Notes: generated from the letters alone by a model not told the origin. A stretch of 64,000 nt of DNA from Phytophthora hibernalis (GCA_012656075.1 JAAKBF010000078.1:368094-432093), one strand, 5' to 3'. Shown: positions 44,379-56,667, numbered from the stretch's first letter. Program-made: numbers and translations.

Positions 44379-45603
44379 TCAGTTGTACTTGCTGTTGTTG
44401 TTGGACGTTTTCACTAGAGCGGTGCTGCTTGGACTACAGGATGCACCAGCGACGCCCAGACCGTCGTTTTCGCGTCCGAGCTTTGAGTGCGTTGCTGTGA
44501 ATTGCATGCTACGTAGCTGGTGCACGGTCGCACCATGCTTTAGCACCCTCGTCGTTTCATTAAGCTTGCTGGTCCCTTCGCTTGACGATGGACTGTGACG
44601 GCGAGAATTGGTACTTGACGGCTCAAGGCGCTTTCTGTAACAAGACGATTTGCTGAAGTCGACACTATATCCACGCCTCGGAAATACATTTGTTCGTAAG
44701 CTTACCTGTACTTGTGCGCAAGATGCGACTGCATCATGCGGCGTTGGTTTGAATCGACATCTTTCTTGTCCAGCAGTGCTGAAGGCAATGATTAATTAGT
44801 GATACCACCATTTCGTTCGCAGCAACAGCGGAGATGACTTTACCTAAGCGCGCAGACGAAAACGTGATGGTTTTCTCTCGGTATTTCGTCGTTGTTGTGA
44901 CTGGATTACCTCGAAGGTCTAGCTCCACCAGCGAAGTCACTCCACCGACCAGTGCAAAGACGTCCTCCAGGTCGCTGATGAGGTTGTTGGAGAGGTCAAG
45001 CTGCTCCAAACAGCGAAGCAAGGTCAGCGGCTTGACAGTGGTGACTCGACAATTGGAGAGGTCCAAGACTCGCAGAGAGCCCTGCACCAAGAGACGAAAG
45101 CAGTGTTAGCAAGGCAATCAATCACACAGCAAATCGATTGCGTCGATAAACTTACCTCTAAGACTCTCATCGTGTCTTCATCAAACGAAAAATGCTGAGC
45201 CAAGGGCACAGCCTGGTTGGCCAGATACAGCTCCTTTAGTCGAAAGCAGCCAGCTAGACCCTCGAGCCTCGAGATGGCATTTTCTCTAGGTACAGCTTCT
45301 CCAGCTCCCTCAACGGCTCCAAGTTCTCGATGCGACGCAGACAATTGCCTTGCAGATGCAACTGCGTGAGTTGTGGCACAGCCTCAAGGTTCTCAATCGT
45401 CTCGATCTCGTTGTCGTACAGGTAGAGCACCTTCAGGTTCGGGCAGTGGTGCAAGTTCTGAATCTTTCGGATGGCTCCGTTCTTCAGAGCTTTGCTGGTG
45501 TTGCCGTTCAGCGCTAGGTGCGTGATCCGCTTGAGGTAGTGCGTCAGATGCTCCTTTTGCCCACACTAAGTTTGGTGGCGTTGAGCAGCACTTCGGCGGT
45601 CAT
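44379..45603 (-). CDS. Leucine-rich-repeat protein, SDS22-like repeats
   Basis: Four exons: 45603-45156, 45081-44844, 44778-44706 and 44634-44379, with introns of 65-74 bp. Short LRRs of the SDS22 type (LKVLYLYDNEIETIENLEAV, LTQLHLQGNCLRRIENLEPL, LRVLDLSNCRVTTV, LEQLDLSNNLISDLEDVF, LVELDLRGNPVTTT) end in a cap-like YREKTITF...LLDKKDVDSNQRR. The C-terminal exon is Ser/Asn-rich and disordered. Such proteins act as scaffolds, e.g. in cilia or with PP1; the partner cannot be told. Single A losses seem to break the frame at 45555-45558 and 45280-45283 (TTTT on the plus strand). Confidence 0.75.
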
Positions 45604-46182
45604 CTCACGACCTCCTGCATCGAGTTGGTTGCTGGATCGGTTCAGGCTCTGCATTGTGCTGCTGCTACGCACTTCAATCGGAACACTTACTGTTGTCAGC
45701 GAAACACTTCAACATGAAGTGGCTACATTGTAACCTCCGAAAGTGGCTATTGATAGCACCACAGAGATAATGGCTACACTTTGCATTTCAGTGGTTTCAT
45801 CAATAATGGGGGAGAGGAGGCAAACAGCCTGGAAATCATCTCTTCACTCACTCAACCAACCGATTCTGGCATGGTCAAACAGCAAAGGGAGAGACCACCC
45901 CAGCAGGGACCATTTCGCGCAGCTGGGGGTCATTTTGTGGCGGCGCTGTGACATTTGTAAAATGGACAGTGATTTGTATGCTTCTATTTCGCCCAATCAG
46001 CGCTGTCCTGGTGGCACTAGCCGGAGATTTAGTGATACTTGCGCTCTTCCCGCCACCGAACGCCCACCCGCTGCCACCAATCCGAAAAATGTACCAAGGT
46101 GAACCATTGGCGCGCAGGCTCGCACCGACCCCCATTCACTTTTGTGACGACAAGGCCCCAAGACGAAGAAGGAGCAACAAAT
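45604..46182. promoter_or_regulatory. Divergent promoter interval between LRR and DDX3-like genes
   Basis: No coding sequence supported. The two neighbours are transcribed away from each other, so promoters of both must lie here. I see no unambiguous core element. Confidence 0.45.
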
Positions 46183-48298
46183 ATGGCAGAAGGAGGTGCG
46201 TGCATGGCCCCCATTTATCACCGCCGCGCGTAACAGCCAGGAGCAGACGCGCCTCTCCCCGGCGCTTCTCCTCGTGCTGTTCGCGTGGCGCCGCGCGTCC
46301 TACAACGCTCACAATGTTCATAAAACCCTTTACTGACCCTATTATTGCTCTAATTCCATAGGAAGATCAACATACGTGCCGCCGCATATGCGCGGAGCCG
46401 GCGGCGGTGGAGGCGACCGCGGCCGCGAAAACGACGACCGTCGCGGAGGCTCTGACGACCGCCGCGGAGGCTACGGAGGAGGTGGCGGCGGCTACGACCG
46501 TCGCGGAGGTTCGCGTGAACGCGGAGGCTTCGAGGACCGTCGTGGAGGCTCCCGCGAGCGCAGCGAAGGTCCGCCGCGCGCCACCAACTCTCGCTGGGCT
46601 GGCTTCGAGTCGGGCCGTGACGACCGTCGCGGAGGATACGGAGACGACCGCCGCGGCGGCTACGGAGGCGGCGGAGGCGGCTACAGTCGTGGCGGCGGCG
46701 GCCCGCGTGTGAACGAGATGGGCTACCACGGAGACCTGCGCCCCAACGAACGCCTGGAGCACGAGCTGTTCGGAGACGCCAAGTCGTCCGGCATCAACTT
46801 CGACAAGTACGACGACATCCCCGTCGAGACCAGCGGAGAGAACGTGCCCGACCCAGTGACGGAGTTCGCGGCTGAAGAGCTTGGCCCTGAGGTCATCCGC
46901 AATCTGGAGCTGTGCAAGTACGACAAGCCCACGCCCGTACAGAAGTACTCGATCCCTATCGGTCTGGCTGGCCGTGATATGATGGCCTGTGCCCAGACGG
47001 GTTCTGGTAAGACCGGCGGATTCCTGTTCCCTACCCTTGCCGCTATGCTGCGTGTGGGTGGCACGCCCTCCCGATGTCGGCCACGGCCGGTCGCGCAAGA
47101 TTTTCCCCGCCGCGCTGATCCTTTCGCCCACGCGTGAGCTGGCGTCGCAGATTCACGAGGAGGCCAAGAAGTTCTGCTACTGCACGGGCATCGCCCCCGT
47201 CGTAATTTACGGTGGAGCCGAGGTTGGCCGTCAGCTGCGTGAGCTCGAGCGTGGTTGCGACCTGCTGGTTGCCACCCCCGACGTCTTGTGGACCTGATGG
47301 AGCGTGGCCGTATCTCTCTGTCGTGCATCCGATTCCTCATTCTGGATGAGGCTGATCGCATGCTGGACATGGGTTTCGAGCCCCAAATCCGCCGCATCGT
47401 CGAGCAGGAGGACATGCCCCGTGAACGCCAGACGTTCATGTTCAGTGCCACATTCCCGCGCGAGATCCAGCGCCTGGCATCCGACTTCCTGCGCGACTAC
47501 ATTTTCCTGACGGTCGGACGTGTGGGCTCGGCCTCGAAGGATGTGAAGCAGACGGTCGAGTACATCGAGCAGTACGACAAGGAGGACTACCTTGTGCGTT
47601 TCCTGAACCAGGTGCAGGACGGTCTGATCCTGGTGTTTGTGGAGACCAAGCGTGGTGCCGACTTCCTGGAGGACATGCTGTGTCGTGAAGGATTCCCAGC
47701 CACATCCATTCACGGTGACCGCACGCAGCGCGAACGTGAGCAGGCTCTGGCCAGTTTCAAGTCTGGCCGCACGCCCGTGCTGGTGGCTACGGACGTTGCT
47801 GCCCGTGGTCTTGATATCGACGGTGTGACGCAGGTTATCAACTTCGACCTTCCCAACAACATTGACGACTACGTGCATCGTATCGGTCGTACCGGTCGTG
47901 TGGGTAACGTTGGTAACGCTCTCTCGATGATGAACGAGAAGAACCGAAACATTGCCCGTGAGATGTACGACATGATGACGGAGAACGGCCAGGAGGTCCC
48001 GGCGTTCCTTGACCAGATGGCCAGCAGTGCTTTCCGTGGAGGAGGCGGCGGTCGCGGTGGCCGTGGTGGCCGTGGCGGCCGTGGCAGCTCTCGCTTCGGT
48101 GCCAGAGATTTCCGTAGCGAGGACCGTGGCGGAGCCGGTGCCAGCCGTGGTGGAGGTGGTGGCGGCTTCGGTGGTAGCAGCGGTGGATACGGTGGTGGCG
48201 GTGGCTACGGTGGCGGCGGCGGTGGTGGCTACAGCGGTGGCGGCGGCCGCAGCGGCGGCTCGCGTGGAGGTTTCAGCGACGACAACAGCGCCTGGTAA
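46183..48298 (+). CDS. DED1: DEAD-box RNA helicase, Ded1/DDX3-like
   Basis: A translation-initiation-type RNA helicase. I infer a 13-nt first exon (46183-46195, MAEG) joined across a 166-bp intron to 46362; this yields GRSTYVPPHMR, matching the conserved Ded1/DDX3 N-terminal YVPPHLR motif. Arg/Gly-rich repeats follow, then PTPVQKYSIP, AQTGSGKT, PTRELASQI, VATPGRLVDLM, LDEADRMLDMGFEPQIR, SATFP, HGDRTQ, TDVAARGLDI and HRIGRTGR. The C-terminus is a long Gly/Ser/Tyr-rich tail ending in SDDNSAW, a Trp ending that recalls the eIF4E-contacting tail of Ded1. Bases seem lost at 47070-47072 and 47280. Confidence 0.9.
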
Positions 48299-48785
48299 AT
48301 TACAGGCGACATGAAGATGGCAAGCAGTTGTCCGCCATAGAAGACTTGGAGCAATGCGCGAGCGTGTCGTGACGTCGGCCCTAGTGTCTTTTGCAGACGG
48401 ACTGGACCCGTGGAGTTTCTCTATTTTTCGTAGCGCGGAGAGTCGGAAGAAAGAGCTTCCTTCGATGTACAAGTAACGTCGAGTGCCCTCACATGCCTTG
48501 CCCGCCGCTGCCCCTTGTCTGTGGGCGCTGCGAGCCGGGATATTAGTAGGTCGCTTGATGACCATTTTGCTAGCGTGTATTATAAGGCAGCTTATTCTTC
48601 TTAGAAAATATACCATCTTACCTCAGTTGACAGCAGAAAGCTATTCCTTGGTTGTCTTGCAGACGCCAATCCTCGAGGAATCGCGAATTCCGAGGGTCTC
48701 TCGCCCATGAGCTACGTATGATGTGCTGCACATGATGGTCTCATTTCGGATCAAGTCGCGCGTATCATAACGGAGACCGGAGACC
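48299..48785. other. Intergenic
   Basis: 3' flank of the helicase and 5' flank of the aldolase; no supported feature. Confidence 0.4.
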
Positions 48786-49965
48786 ATGAGCAAGTCCATA
48801 GTGAACTTCCTGTCCGACACCGTCACGTGTCCGACTGCCGCCATGCGCCAGGTTATTGCGGCTGCTGAGGTTGGTGACGCCGTTTTCGGTGCCGATCCGA
48901 CCGTGAACCGCCTCGAGAAAGTGGCGGCCGAGCGGTTGGGCAAAGCGGCGGCGCTCTACGTGCCCTCGTACGTCCGTCGGTTGTATGCGCAACCACCAGT
49001 TACTCAGCTCTAACATCTCTGTGGTTCCTTTCAGAGGCACCATGTCAAACCTCATTGCAATCGGCACGCACTGCCGTCGAGGGGATGAAGTCATTTGTGG
49101 AGACAAGTCCCACATCTTCCTGTACGAAGGCGGTGGCGCCAACGGTGAGCAAGCCACTCAAACACCATCACTTTACCTAACACTGACGACCGTGCTCTTG
49201 TTCTGTCAGCTTACATGGGGGTGAGTCTGCACACGGTACCCAACCAACTCGACGGCACACTGAGTCTTAAGGACATCCGCAACGCCGTCCGTGGCGACGA
49301 CCCGCACTACCCGCGCACGCGTCTCGTGGAGATTGAAAACACGCAGAACACGTGTGGAGGTCGCGTCCTACCGTTGTCGTATATCCGAGACGTGGAGCAG
49401 TTCTGTCTCGAGCGCGACCTTCGACTTCATGTGGACGGCGCGCGGTTGGCCAACGCCAGCGTGGCGTCCGGGATCCCGATGGACGAGTTGGTCCGCGGTG
49501 CCGACTCAGTCTCTCTGCCTGAGTAAGGGCTTGGGTGCGCCCATTGGCTCCATCCTCGCTGGATCAGAGGAGTTCATCCATCACGCCTTGAGACTTCGCA
49601 AGTCACTGGGCGGAGGAATGCGGCAGGCCGGCGTCATTGCGTCAGCGGGTCTGTACGCGCTTGAAAACCAGTTCGAGCGCCTCGTTGAAGACCATGCGAA
49701 CGCACAGGCGCTTGCGCACGGATTGTCAACGATTCCAGGCGTCGAGATCGACCCGAACGCGGTGGACACCAACATCGTCTTCTTCACGCTCACGTCGGAC
49801 GCCAAGCTGGACGCGTCGACGTTGGTGCAGCAACTCGAAACGGAGAAAGGCGTACTCGTAGGAGCCTACGCTGATGGTAACCGCGTAAGAGCTGTGACCC
49901 ACTTGCACATTTCGGACCAAGACGTCAAGTACGCGGTGAAGTCGATCCGCGCGCTGCTGAGTTGA
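48786..49965 (+). CDS. L-threonine aldolase, copy 1
   Basis: PLP enzyme of the beta-eliminating lyase family cleaving L-threonine (or allo-threonine) to glycine and acetaldehyde. Exons 48786-48967, 49035-49144 and 49210-49965. Signatures: NFLSDTVTCPT, GDAVFGADPTV, GDEVICGDKSHIF, VEIENTQNTCGGRVLPL, LHVDGARLANASVA, then LSKGLGAPIGSILAG with the PLP Lys. Two bases appear missing near 49510-49516, where the tandem copy reads VSFCLSK; the frame then resumes and runs to 49965. Highly similar in sequence and intron positions to copy 2 starting 560 bp downstream. Confidence 0.87.
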
Positions 49966-50525
49966 GACCGACTAAGCTTGATGACGTGAGTGCTGATGAC
50001 GGAAATGACGGGTGGAAGTTTTGGTTCTTGATTGGGCCAGTGCTGCTGCCTGCGACGCGTCTGCAGGTGAAGCTGAAGCAAAATGAATCTCATTCGATCC
50101 AAGCACCACACGAACATTCCCCATTCCGGTCCGCCACACGAACATTCCCCTGCATGCCTGTCTTGCCGTTTGTATGTCGTCGAAATCCTGCAGCTTGCGT
50201 AAGCACCCGATGGCGGCGCAGACGAAAGTATCCATGCCGCTGCGCTGTGTAGGTGTTCGAGGTGTGCCCATTTGTATGCTACTTTAACCTGCACATGGAG
50301 AGCAGTTGCCGTCTCCGCTCTCCAGGCGTGTGTCGACTGTCTATTTTGCTGCTTCGGCGTCATGTCGCTGCGACCAGTGCAACTCTGCATGCTAATGGTT
50401 TCGCTACTTGTGCATAAGCGAGATGGTTTGCAACCTTTGCAGCGGTCCGAGTGCGTCCATCCATCCGGTCCGCAGCGCTCCACTTGGCCCATTTTCAGAT
50501 CCGCCAGCTCGAGCTCACCCCGACC
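49966..50525. other. Spacer between tandem aldolase genes
   Basis: No gene. Contains an exact 17-bp direct repeat CCACACGAACATTCCCC at 50106-50122 and 50134-50150. Confidence 0.5.
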
Positions 50526-51762
50526 ATGACCAAACTGCAGCGCGCCGTCATCAACTTCATGTCGGACACCATCACGTGTCCGACGCCCGGCATGCGCAAG
50601 GCCATCGCAGCCGCCAAGGTGGGCGACGACGTCTACGGCCTGGACCCCACCGTTAAGCAGCTTCAGAAAGTGGCCGCCAGTATGCTCGGCAAGCAAGATG
50701 CCATGTTCGTCCCATCGTACGTGGCCGCTTGTTGCTTTCTGAAGTTTGAAACGGTCGATCTGAAGTTTGCTAACGTCACAGCCGGCTCTTTTCGTGACTG
50801 TTCAGTGGCACCATGTCCAACTTGATCGCCATCGGAGCGCACTGCCAACGCGGTGATGAGGTCATCTGCGGCAACAAGTCGCACATCTTCACATATGAGG
50901 GCGCCGGTGCCAGTGGTGAGTGCTCATTCCAAACATCTCCAGTGAAACAGGGTCGCTAACTGGTATTTCGTGTTGCAGCGTACTTGGGTGTCAGCCTAGC
51001 AACGCTTCCCAATCAGTCGGACGGCATGATCAAGATCAGCAACATGGCTGCTGCCGTCCGTGCTGACGATATCCACTACCCGCGGACTTCGCTCGTGGAG
51101 ATTGAAAACACGCACAACACCTGCGGTGGACGGGTGCTGCCCTCTCGTACATCCATGAGGTGGAGCAGTTCTGCAAGGAGCACAATCTGAGTCTACACGT
51201 GGACGGTGCGCGTCTCGCAAATGCCAGCGTCGCCTCGGGCGTCGCGATGGAGGACCTCGTGAAGGGCGCGGACACCGTGTCTTTCTGCCTCAGCAAGGGT
51301 CTTGGCGCCCCCGTCGGCTCCATTCTCGCGGGTTCGGAGGAGTTTATCCACCAGGCCAAACGGCTACGTAAGTCTCTCGGCGGCGGTCTGCGCCAGTCGG
51401 GTCTGCTCGCTGCCGGCGCCCTTTACGCGCTGGAACACCAGTTCGACCGCCTCGTGGAGGACCACGAGAACGCCAAGACGCTTGCACACGGTCTGTCCAC
51501 AATTCCGGGTATTGAGATCGACGCCGACAGCGTGGACACAAACATGCTGTTCTTTAAGGTTTCCTCGGACTTTAAGATCGACACACCCACGCTCGTGAAG
51601 AAGGTCGCAGAGGAGAAGGGTATCGTTTTCGGCGGATACTGGAGAGGTGAGGAGATTCGTGCGGTGACGAACCTGCATGTGACGTCTGAAGATGTCGAGT
51701 ACACAATCGCGTCCGTACGTGATATTCTGGCTGCCAGTGAGTCTAATTTCCAGGTTGCTTAG
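50526..51762 (+). CDS. L-threonine aldolase, copy 2
   Basis: Same fold and motifs as copy 1: NFMSDTITCPTPGMRKAI, GDDVYGLDPTVKQL, GDEVICGNKSHIF, VEIENTHNTCGGRVLP, LHVDGARLANASVA and FCLSKGLGAPVGSILAG (PLP Lys), then HGLSTIPGIEID and a C-terminal VTNLHVTSEDVEY. Exons 50526-50716, 50806-50915 and 50979-51762, with donors at TC|GTACGT as in copy 1. One C appears lost at 51140-51142. A tandem duplicate; the N- and C-terminal extensions differ from copy 1, so the two may have separate specificities or locations. Confidence 0.88.
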
Positions 51763-52332
51763 AGCATAGGGACGGATATGTCTGCCATGTATTGTTTCGA
51801 GAAGAACTGTGGTCAAAGCAGTGCCCCGAGCCCGAGATTATTTCAATAAAAAGTGTTGAGTGTGGAAAACTAAAACCATAGCGATGACGATAAGCCTTGT
51901 TGCCTTCACGCTGATACAGAGAAGCCGAGCAACACCAAGGCTCTGCCAAACCATTGTAAGCACGCTCAATTGAATAGTGCTCGGAGGATACCTCGGAGCA
52001 CTTGACGGACATTGTTTGGCGATGGAAATCCGTTTGAAGTGAATGCGCGACGAAACTGAGCCTCACTGATGTGGGGGCAGAGCTGCACCTGTGCGTGTGC
52101 CTGCCTCGCCTCACGCTGACGTTATGGAAGTATTTTCTTGATTCAAGAAGTGAGCGGCCAACAAACAATTTTCCGTTTTGAAGCTTCGGTCTTCTAAAAT
52201 ACGCGTTTCAGAGATGCATACAGCAAGGTCCACTATCACTTATAATACTGTCTGCCCTACTACAGTTCAATTTTGGCTAGACTTTTGGCATCGATGCTAC
52301 ATCCATCTCAATTCAAAGCTACAGCCCAGCAC
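51763..52332. other. Intergenic between convergent genes
   Basis: No supported feature; an AATAAA-like sequence (AATAAAAAG) lies at 51845. Confidence 0.4.
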
Positions 52333-52911
52333 TTACGCATAGTATTGAGGATTGTAGAACAAGACACGCCGCTGCTCGTCGTTGTCGTTGGCAAAGTGCA
52401 CCGGTGTTCTCCACACCCCGCTTTGATCCACGTTCGCAGGTTGTATAGGTCCAGAAGCCAGCCGAGGACCGATCGGGCCCCACATACTGGCACTGTTGAA
52501 ACCCATAGCCGTCACCTCCTTCGCCGCACTGGACATCCAGTTCTGTTGCTTGTCCTCGTAACTCGGTCCTTTGCTCTCTACGGACGCTTCATCTTCTTCG
52601 TCAAGGAAAGCCTCAGGCGACGCCGAGGAATCAAAAGCATTGAAGCCAATGTGCATCTCGGTACCCGCAGAAACCGGCCAATTGCCATCATCGAAGCCGG
52701 AACAATGTTGTGTCTGCCTCCACTTAGCTGAGATTTTCCGCGTACGACCTTCGTCCTCATCCAAACTCTCGCCTTGTGACGTAATGGTTGACGCGTACTG
52801 ACTCCCACGACACATTCGGCGATGGCGAGCACGGAATCGCTCGATATCGGCGGATTCTTGAGTAGATTTGGTACCGCTGGGCGAGATCGAGGGCAGGGAG
52901 TGCTGGAACAT
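52333..52911 (-). CDS. Hypothetical oomycete protein
   Basis: Unbroken 192-codon frame starting MFQHSLPSISPSGTKS. Basic Arg/Arg-His patch (RFRARHRRMCRG), acidic cluster (LDEEDEA) and a Trp/Asn/Pro-rich C-terminus ending NPQYYA. No transmembrane segment or known motif. Codon choice resembles neighbouring genes, which supports it as real. Confidence 0.55.
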   Translation of the reverse strand: MFQHSLPSISPSGTKSTQESADIERFRARHRRMCRGSQYASTITSQGESLDEDEGRTRKISAKWRQTQHCSGFDDGNWPVSAGTEMHIGFNAFDSSASPEAFLDEEDEASVESKGPSYEDKQQNWMSSAAKEVTAMGFNSASMWGPIGPRLASGPIQPANVDQSGVWRTPVHFANDNDEQRRVLFYNPQYYA

Positions 52912-55319
52912 GGCTGTAGATTGAAGTACTTGCTTCCGTGAGACGCCTTCAATTTGGAAATGACAAACGATGCTAGACGACGCATCTTATCCCAAGATAA
53001 TCGTTGTTGCAAATGCCCCATGCTGTGCTACCGTCGCGGTGATTGGCGTGTTGACCCAACACGCGCAACCTTCTCGGCTAATCAGAGCAACCATCGCCCA
53101 AGTGTCAACTTGAACTGCTTCAACGCATGTTCCTAGAATGGCTGGAAGTTTCAGCCATTCTCATCCGTGTTGCCACTGAGTCGCATCCAACGTTGGTGGC
53201 ACATCCGGCCTGTCCTCTTACATAACCAAATGAATTGAATGAAAATAAGATTTCCGTAAATTGCTTTGAAGTCGGTGTGAGCGCGTGATGTTTAAGTTAA
53301 GCGTATTTAAATGCACCAGAGCTACCCATACAGTACACTTGCAGTTCTGTTCCCTACGATGAACAGATAACGGCATATATCTCAAAGCTGTCAGAAGTAT
53401 TATACCTCAATGTACAGTGCGTCACCGAACAGTAAATAAGTTTATGCCTCATTAGCTCTCCTCTTTCAAGGCTTTACGATCACCGTGTCGATGAACCATG
53501 TGGGCAAGAATGCACTCAAACAAATAATGTGATTTGTCTTTTATTTAATACCGCACGATTGTGCTCCTATCGCTGAAATTCTGAACGAATATACACTGCT
53601 ATGATTCACTACTGGCGACTGTACTAAAGAAATCTCTGCAGGTGACAAAATTTGACCCTGTGTCAACTTGAGCGGTTCTACGGATGTCTGTCTACCATGG
53701 TGACGGTGCTGTTGTATTTTGACCTTAATATTCAAGCATATCAGTATCATAGTGCTGTTTGCAAAGGAAGCTTAACAAATATTCAATGCAGCGCATCGGG
53801 CCTTTAATGCCTATATTTACAGGGCTGGGGTGGTACGCTTTTTCATGCAGGTCCCGGTGGAGCCAATCTTTATTCTTGGTGAAAAAGGAGTAAGGTGGTG
53901 TCCTCGAAAGCTTCGTTGCGTATGCGTAATGGAAATGATAAAGCGGACCTCTCCTGCTTGCTATTACTTCGAAGTATTTTACTTTCACAGGCCGGGCTGG
54001 CATCCTGTTTTTAGTAACTTCACCTTTGTAGATGCTTGAAAGTTCGTGAGCATGTTTCGGTGAGCCGACTCTGGTATCCTTTTGACAGTGATGGTCTTAC
54101 ATGTTACTCGTAGGCCCAGGGACACAGATGCACTCCTGCTCGAGTCCTGTTTTGGTGCTTGGTCGACACCAAAACACATAAACTCGTACATGTACATGTA
54201 TTTCTCTGTACGAAGTAATAGACTTCGCGAGCGATTACCGAAAATGACCACATACTGTAGACAAAGCCGCCTGGATTTTACTTTGAGCTCGGCAAACTTA
54301 GTTTCAAAGAACGTCATTTTTGGATACAGGACGGATTGTTTTGATTAGGAAATTAGGAAATAACGATACTCAAATGGAAGGCGAAAAATAAGTTGAAGCT
54401 AGATGTTGAGTTGGAGGAACTGTTGGAGGAATCCTATGAAACCCTCCAACCACCAAGCTTGTCGATCTAGCTTCACTTCGCTTCAAGATACGACTGTTTA
54501 ATTAAATGGTAACTATGCCATGCATTCCGGCGTATTTACTCAGCCGAAACCCCTCCCAAAGTGAGGTTCTTGCAGTAGCGTTCTCACTGTGTATCCATAG
54601 GCCACCGGCCGTAATAATTTTCCTTAGTTGCTGATGGCCTAAATAGCTGCCGGAAAAATGCTTCGTGCAAGTGCACGAAGATTTTCCGTGAATGAAGCGA
54701 TTTTAGATTTTGTATGTCAGCATTCCTGAAAATGAGTAGATAAATCGGCAGCATATATCTTGCTACACCAATGAAAAAAATGCCGGACAATAACCAAATG
54801 GATGAGGTGGCATCCTAATTTTCGTTTTACTGGTCACGAGCTTCAAATCCGTAGTTAAGGAATTACTTCGAAGTACTAAGTACTTCGAAGTATCATTCAC
54901 GGCTACCGATGGTAACTTACCGTAGTGTGTTGCTCGAAGAAAGGAAAAATCCAAAATGTTGCTCGAACGGTCCGTATAAATCATCTGCTGCAGGTAAAAT
55001 ACCGGTAGGATTATAAATGATATCGTATCATAAAGGATTTTTATTCAAATCTTCTGCGGATTGGTCAATATAACACTTAAGTAATAATCTTTGCGGATAT
55101 TAAATATAACAGGCACTTAAAGCTCATCTAAGTAAGTATCCAAACCGTATTAGGAAGGTAGACCTCGTTGCAATCCCTGGTAGACTGGATATAAAGTGTT
55201 GGCGAAAGTTGGTTGATTACCAGGCAATCTGCGGCGTTGGATGAGGTCGCCCTCAAATTCACCACCTTCCAATCACTATCAACGTCTACAAGTACGCTCA
55301 CACCTGCAGCCAGCCACTA
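52912..55319. other. AT-rich gene-poor interval with palindromic motifs
   Basis: No convincing gene. One minus-strand frame at 53725-54003 has a protein-like run (YFEVIASRRGPLYHFHYAYA) that may be an old element remnant. TACTTCGAAGTA occurs at 53965-53976, 54864-54875 and 54881-54892, the last two forming one long palindrome. TACATGTACATGTA is at 54187-54200. Confidence 0.5.
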
Positions 55320-55913
55320 TGCTTCCAAAGCTCTCGGAGAAACGTTGCGTTAGATTCGGGACGGCGAAGCAAGAACCTGCCTTTGTCCTGGCTCGACGGA
55401 TCGCTTTGCTGGATCTCAAGAGCGTCAGTGCAATTCGAGTGTCTTGCTCTATGAAACGAAGTGCAGCATGATACGCTGGCAAGGTGTTTACCGATTCTCT
55501 GCATTGTCGGACGACGACCTCTCTAGTGTATCAACTATCAGTAACGATGCACACGAACGCGTCCGAATCCAAAGAACTTTCGAAGAATTCGTCGACTTGC
55601 GCGCCAAACTGTACCGAACCATGTACTTGGCGCACAACCCGCAGTCTGCACATTCTGCCAAGCCGTCTTGGACCCGGTAATCAGCGGAGTTGATCCTAGC
55701 GGGATATTTTTCACACTGCTAAGTGAAGATCGCGTTGCACACAAGCTCAGCAAGTTCCTCGACGAACTTCTCGCACCCACAGTCGAGAACGCCTGCATCA
55801 GCACTCAAGGTTGTTGTTCCGCACAAACTTTGGTCCCAGAAGCTGTGCACGCCTTCTTGTGCAACCCAATAATGCTGCCTAAACGTTGTGCCTTAAAGCT
55901 ACATGTACTATAG
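55320..55913 (+). pseudogene. PX-domain-like gene, broken
   Basis: MLPKLSEKRCVRFGTAKQ starts a frame that breaks near 55430. A second frame (YETKCSMIRWQGVYRFSAL, then RIQRTFEEFVDLRAKLYRT) looks like the beta-sheet and RR/F-motif part of a PX phosphoinositide-binding fold. A third, from about 55640, gives CTFCQAVLDPVISG and AHKLSKFLDELLAP, like the PX C-terminal helices. At least two breaks not in clear homopolymers suggest decay, though error cannot be excluded. PX proteins bind phosphoinositide membranes. Confidence 0.5.
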
Positions 55914-56651
55914 TAATTAAATTGATAAAGCATGAACAAGAATGGATTCCTGAATTGTTTCATCCAACATTGCAACAGAACATTGACTTTTTGGAGTATT
56001 CGAAGTACTTCAAAGTATAATACTTCTGTACATGTACATGTAGTAAATGGAAGAACCGAAAGAGACAGACTCTTAATTAAAAAGAGAGGGGGCTGATAAA
56101 GTGCAGAGAAAGCGAAGAAAGCTATCGATTTACTGTGTGACGGAAGTAGATAAAGAGTGTTTTGGTGCTACAGAGACTCGATGAATGGACGAGCGAAATA
56201 TGAAGGACACACTATGTAGTATTTCTATTGGCAAGTTTCACGTTGAAGTGAGACAACGAGAGCTTGATCAACTCGAAAACCGTGACGCACGAAATTTATA
56301 ACAACGGCTTCGCTATTACGGTTAATATCCTATCTCAAAGGTTTGCGCCGAAGATTCAGTTGCTGGCGTTCTTGCATAGAAGAAAAAATTGAGAATGCGT
56401 GAAAGCACCAGATTTGGACCGCAACATACTAATGACTCCAACCTGAAGTAACATGGATGACGCTACAGTCTCCCGATAATTTTGGTGATAAATTTCTTGA
56501 TAGGACGAGAAAAGTGCTTAGTAAGATTAAATTTCCTTCATGGAGTAGTTGTCAGGTTGGCTAATTCCCTCGTTTGCAGGATTTATCCATCGATGATCAT
56601 GATGACGATTGTACACTCTGCTCTCTGCACTGAGCTAAGCGAAGAGTCTTT
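55914..56651. other. Intergenic with paired palindromes
   Basis: TATTCGAAGTACTTCAAAGTA near 55998-56017 and TACATGTACATGTA at 56029-56042. No gene supported. Confidence 0.45.
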
Positions 56652-56667
56652 ACTCAGTTTGCAATTC
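56652..56667 (+). promoter_or_regulatory. Oomycete INR+FPR core promoter upstream of RXLR gene
   Basis: ACTCAGTTTGCAATTC fits the oomycete initiator/FPR consensus and is nearly the same as 20688-20703. It lies about 48 bp before the ATG at 56715. Confidence 0.65.

Noticed and set aside
46367..48616. Long minus-strand frames opposite the Ded1/DDX3-like gene rich in Val/Ala/Thr
   Set aside because: Mirror of Gly/Arg repeat codons and of the helicase; no independent domain.
53725..54003. Minus-strand frame with protein-like composition
   Set aside because: No recognisable family, no supported splice partner and AT-rich surroundings; kept only as a note in the interval entry.
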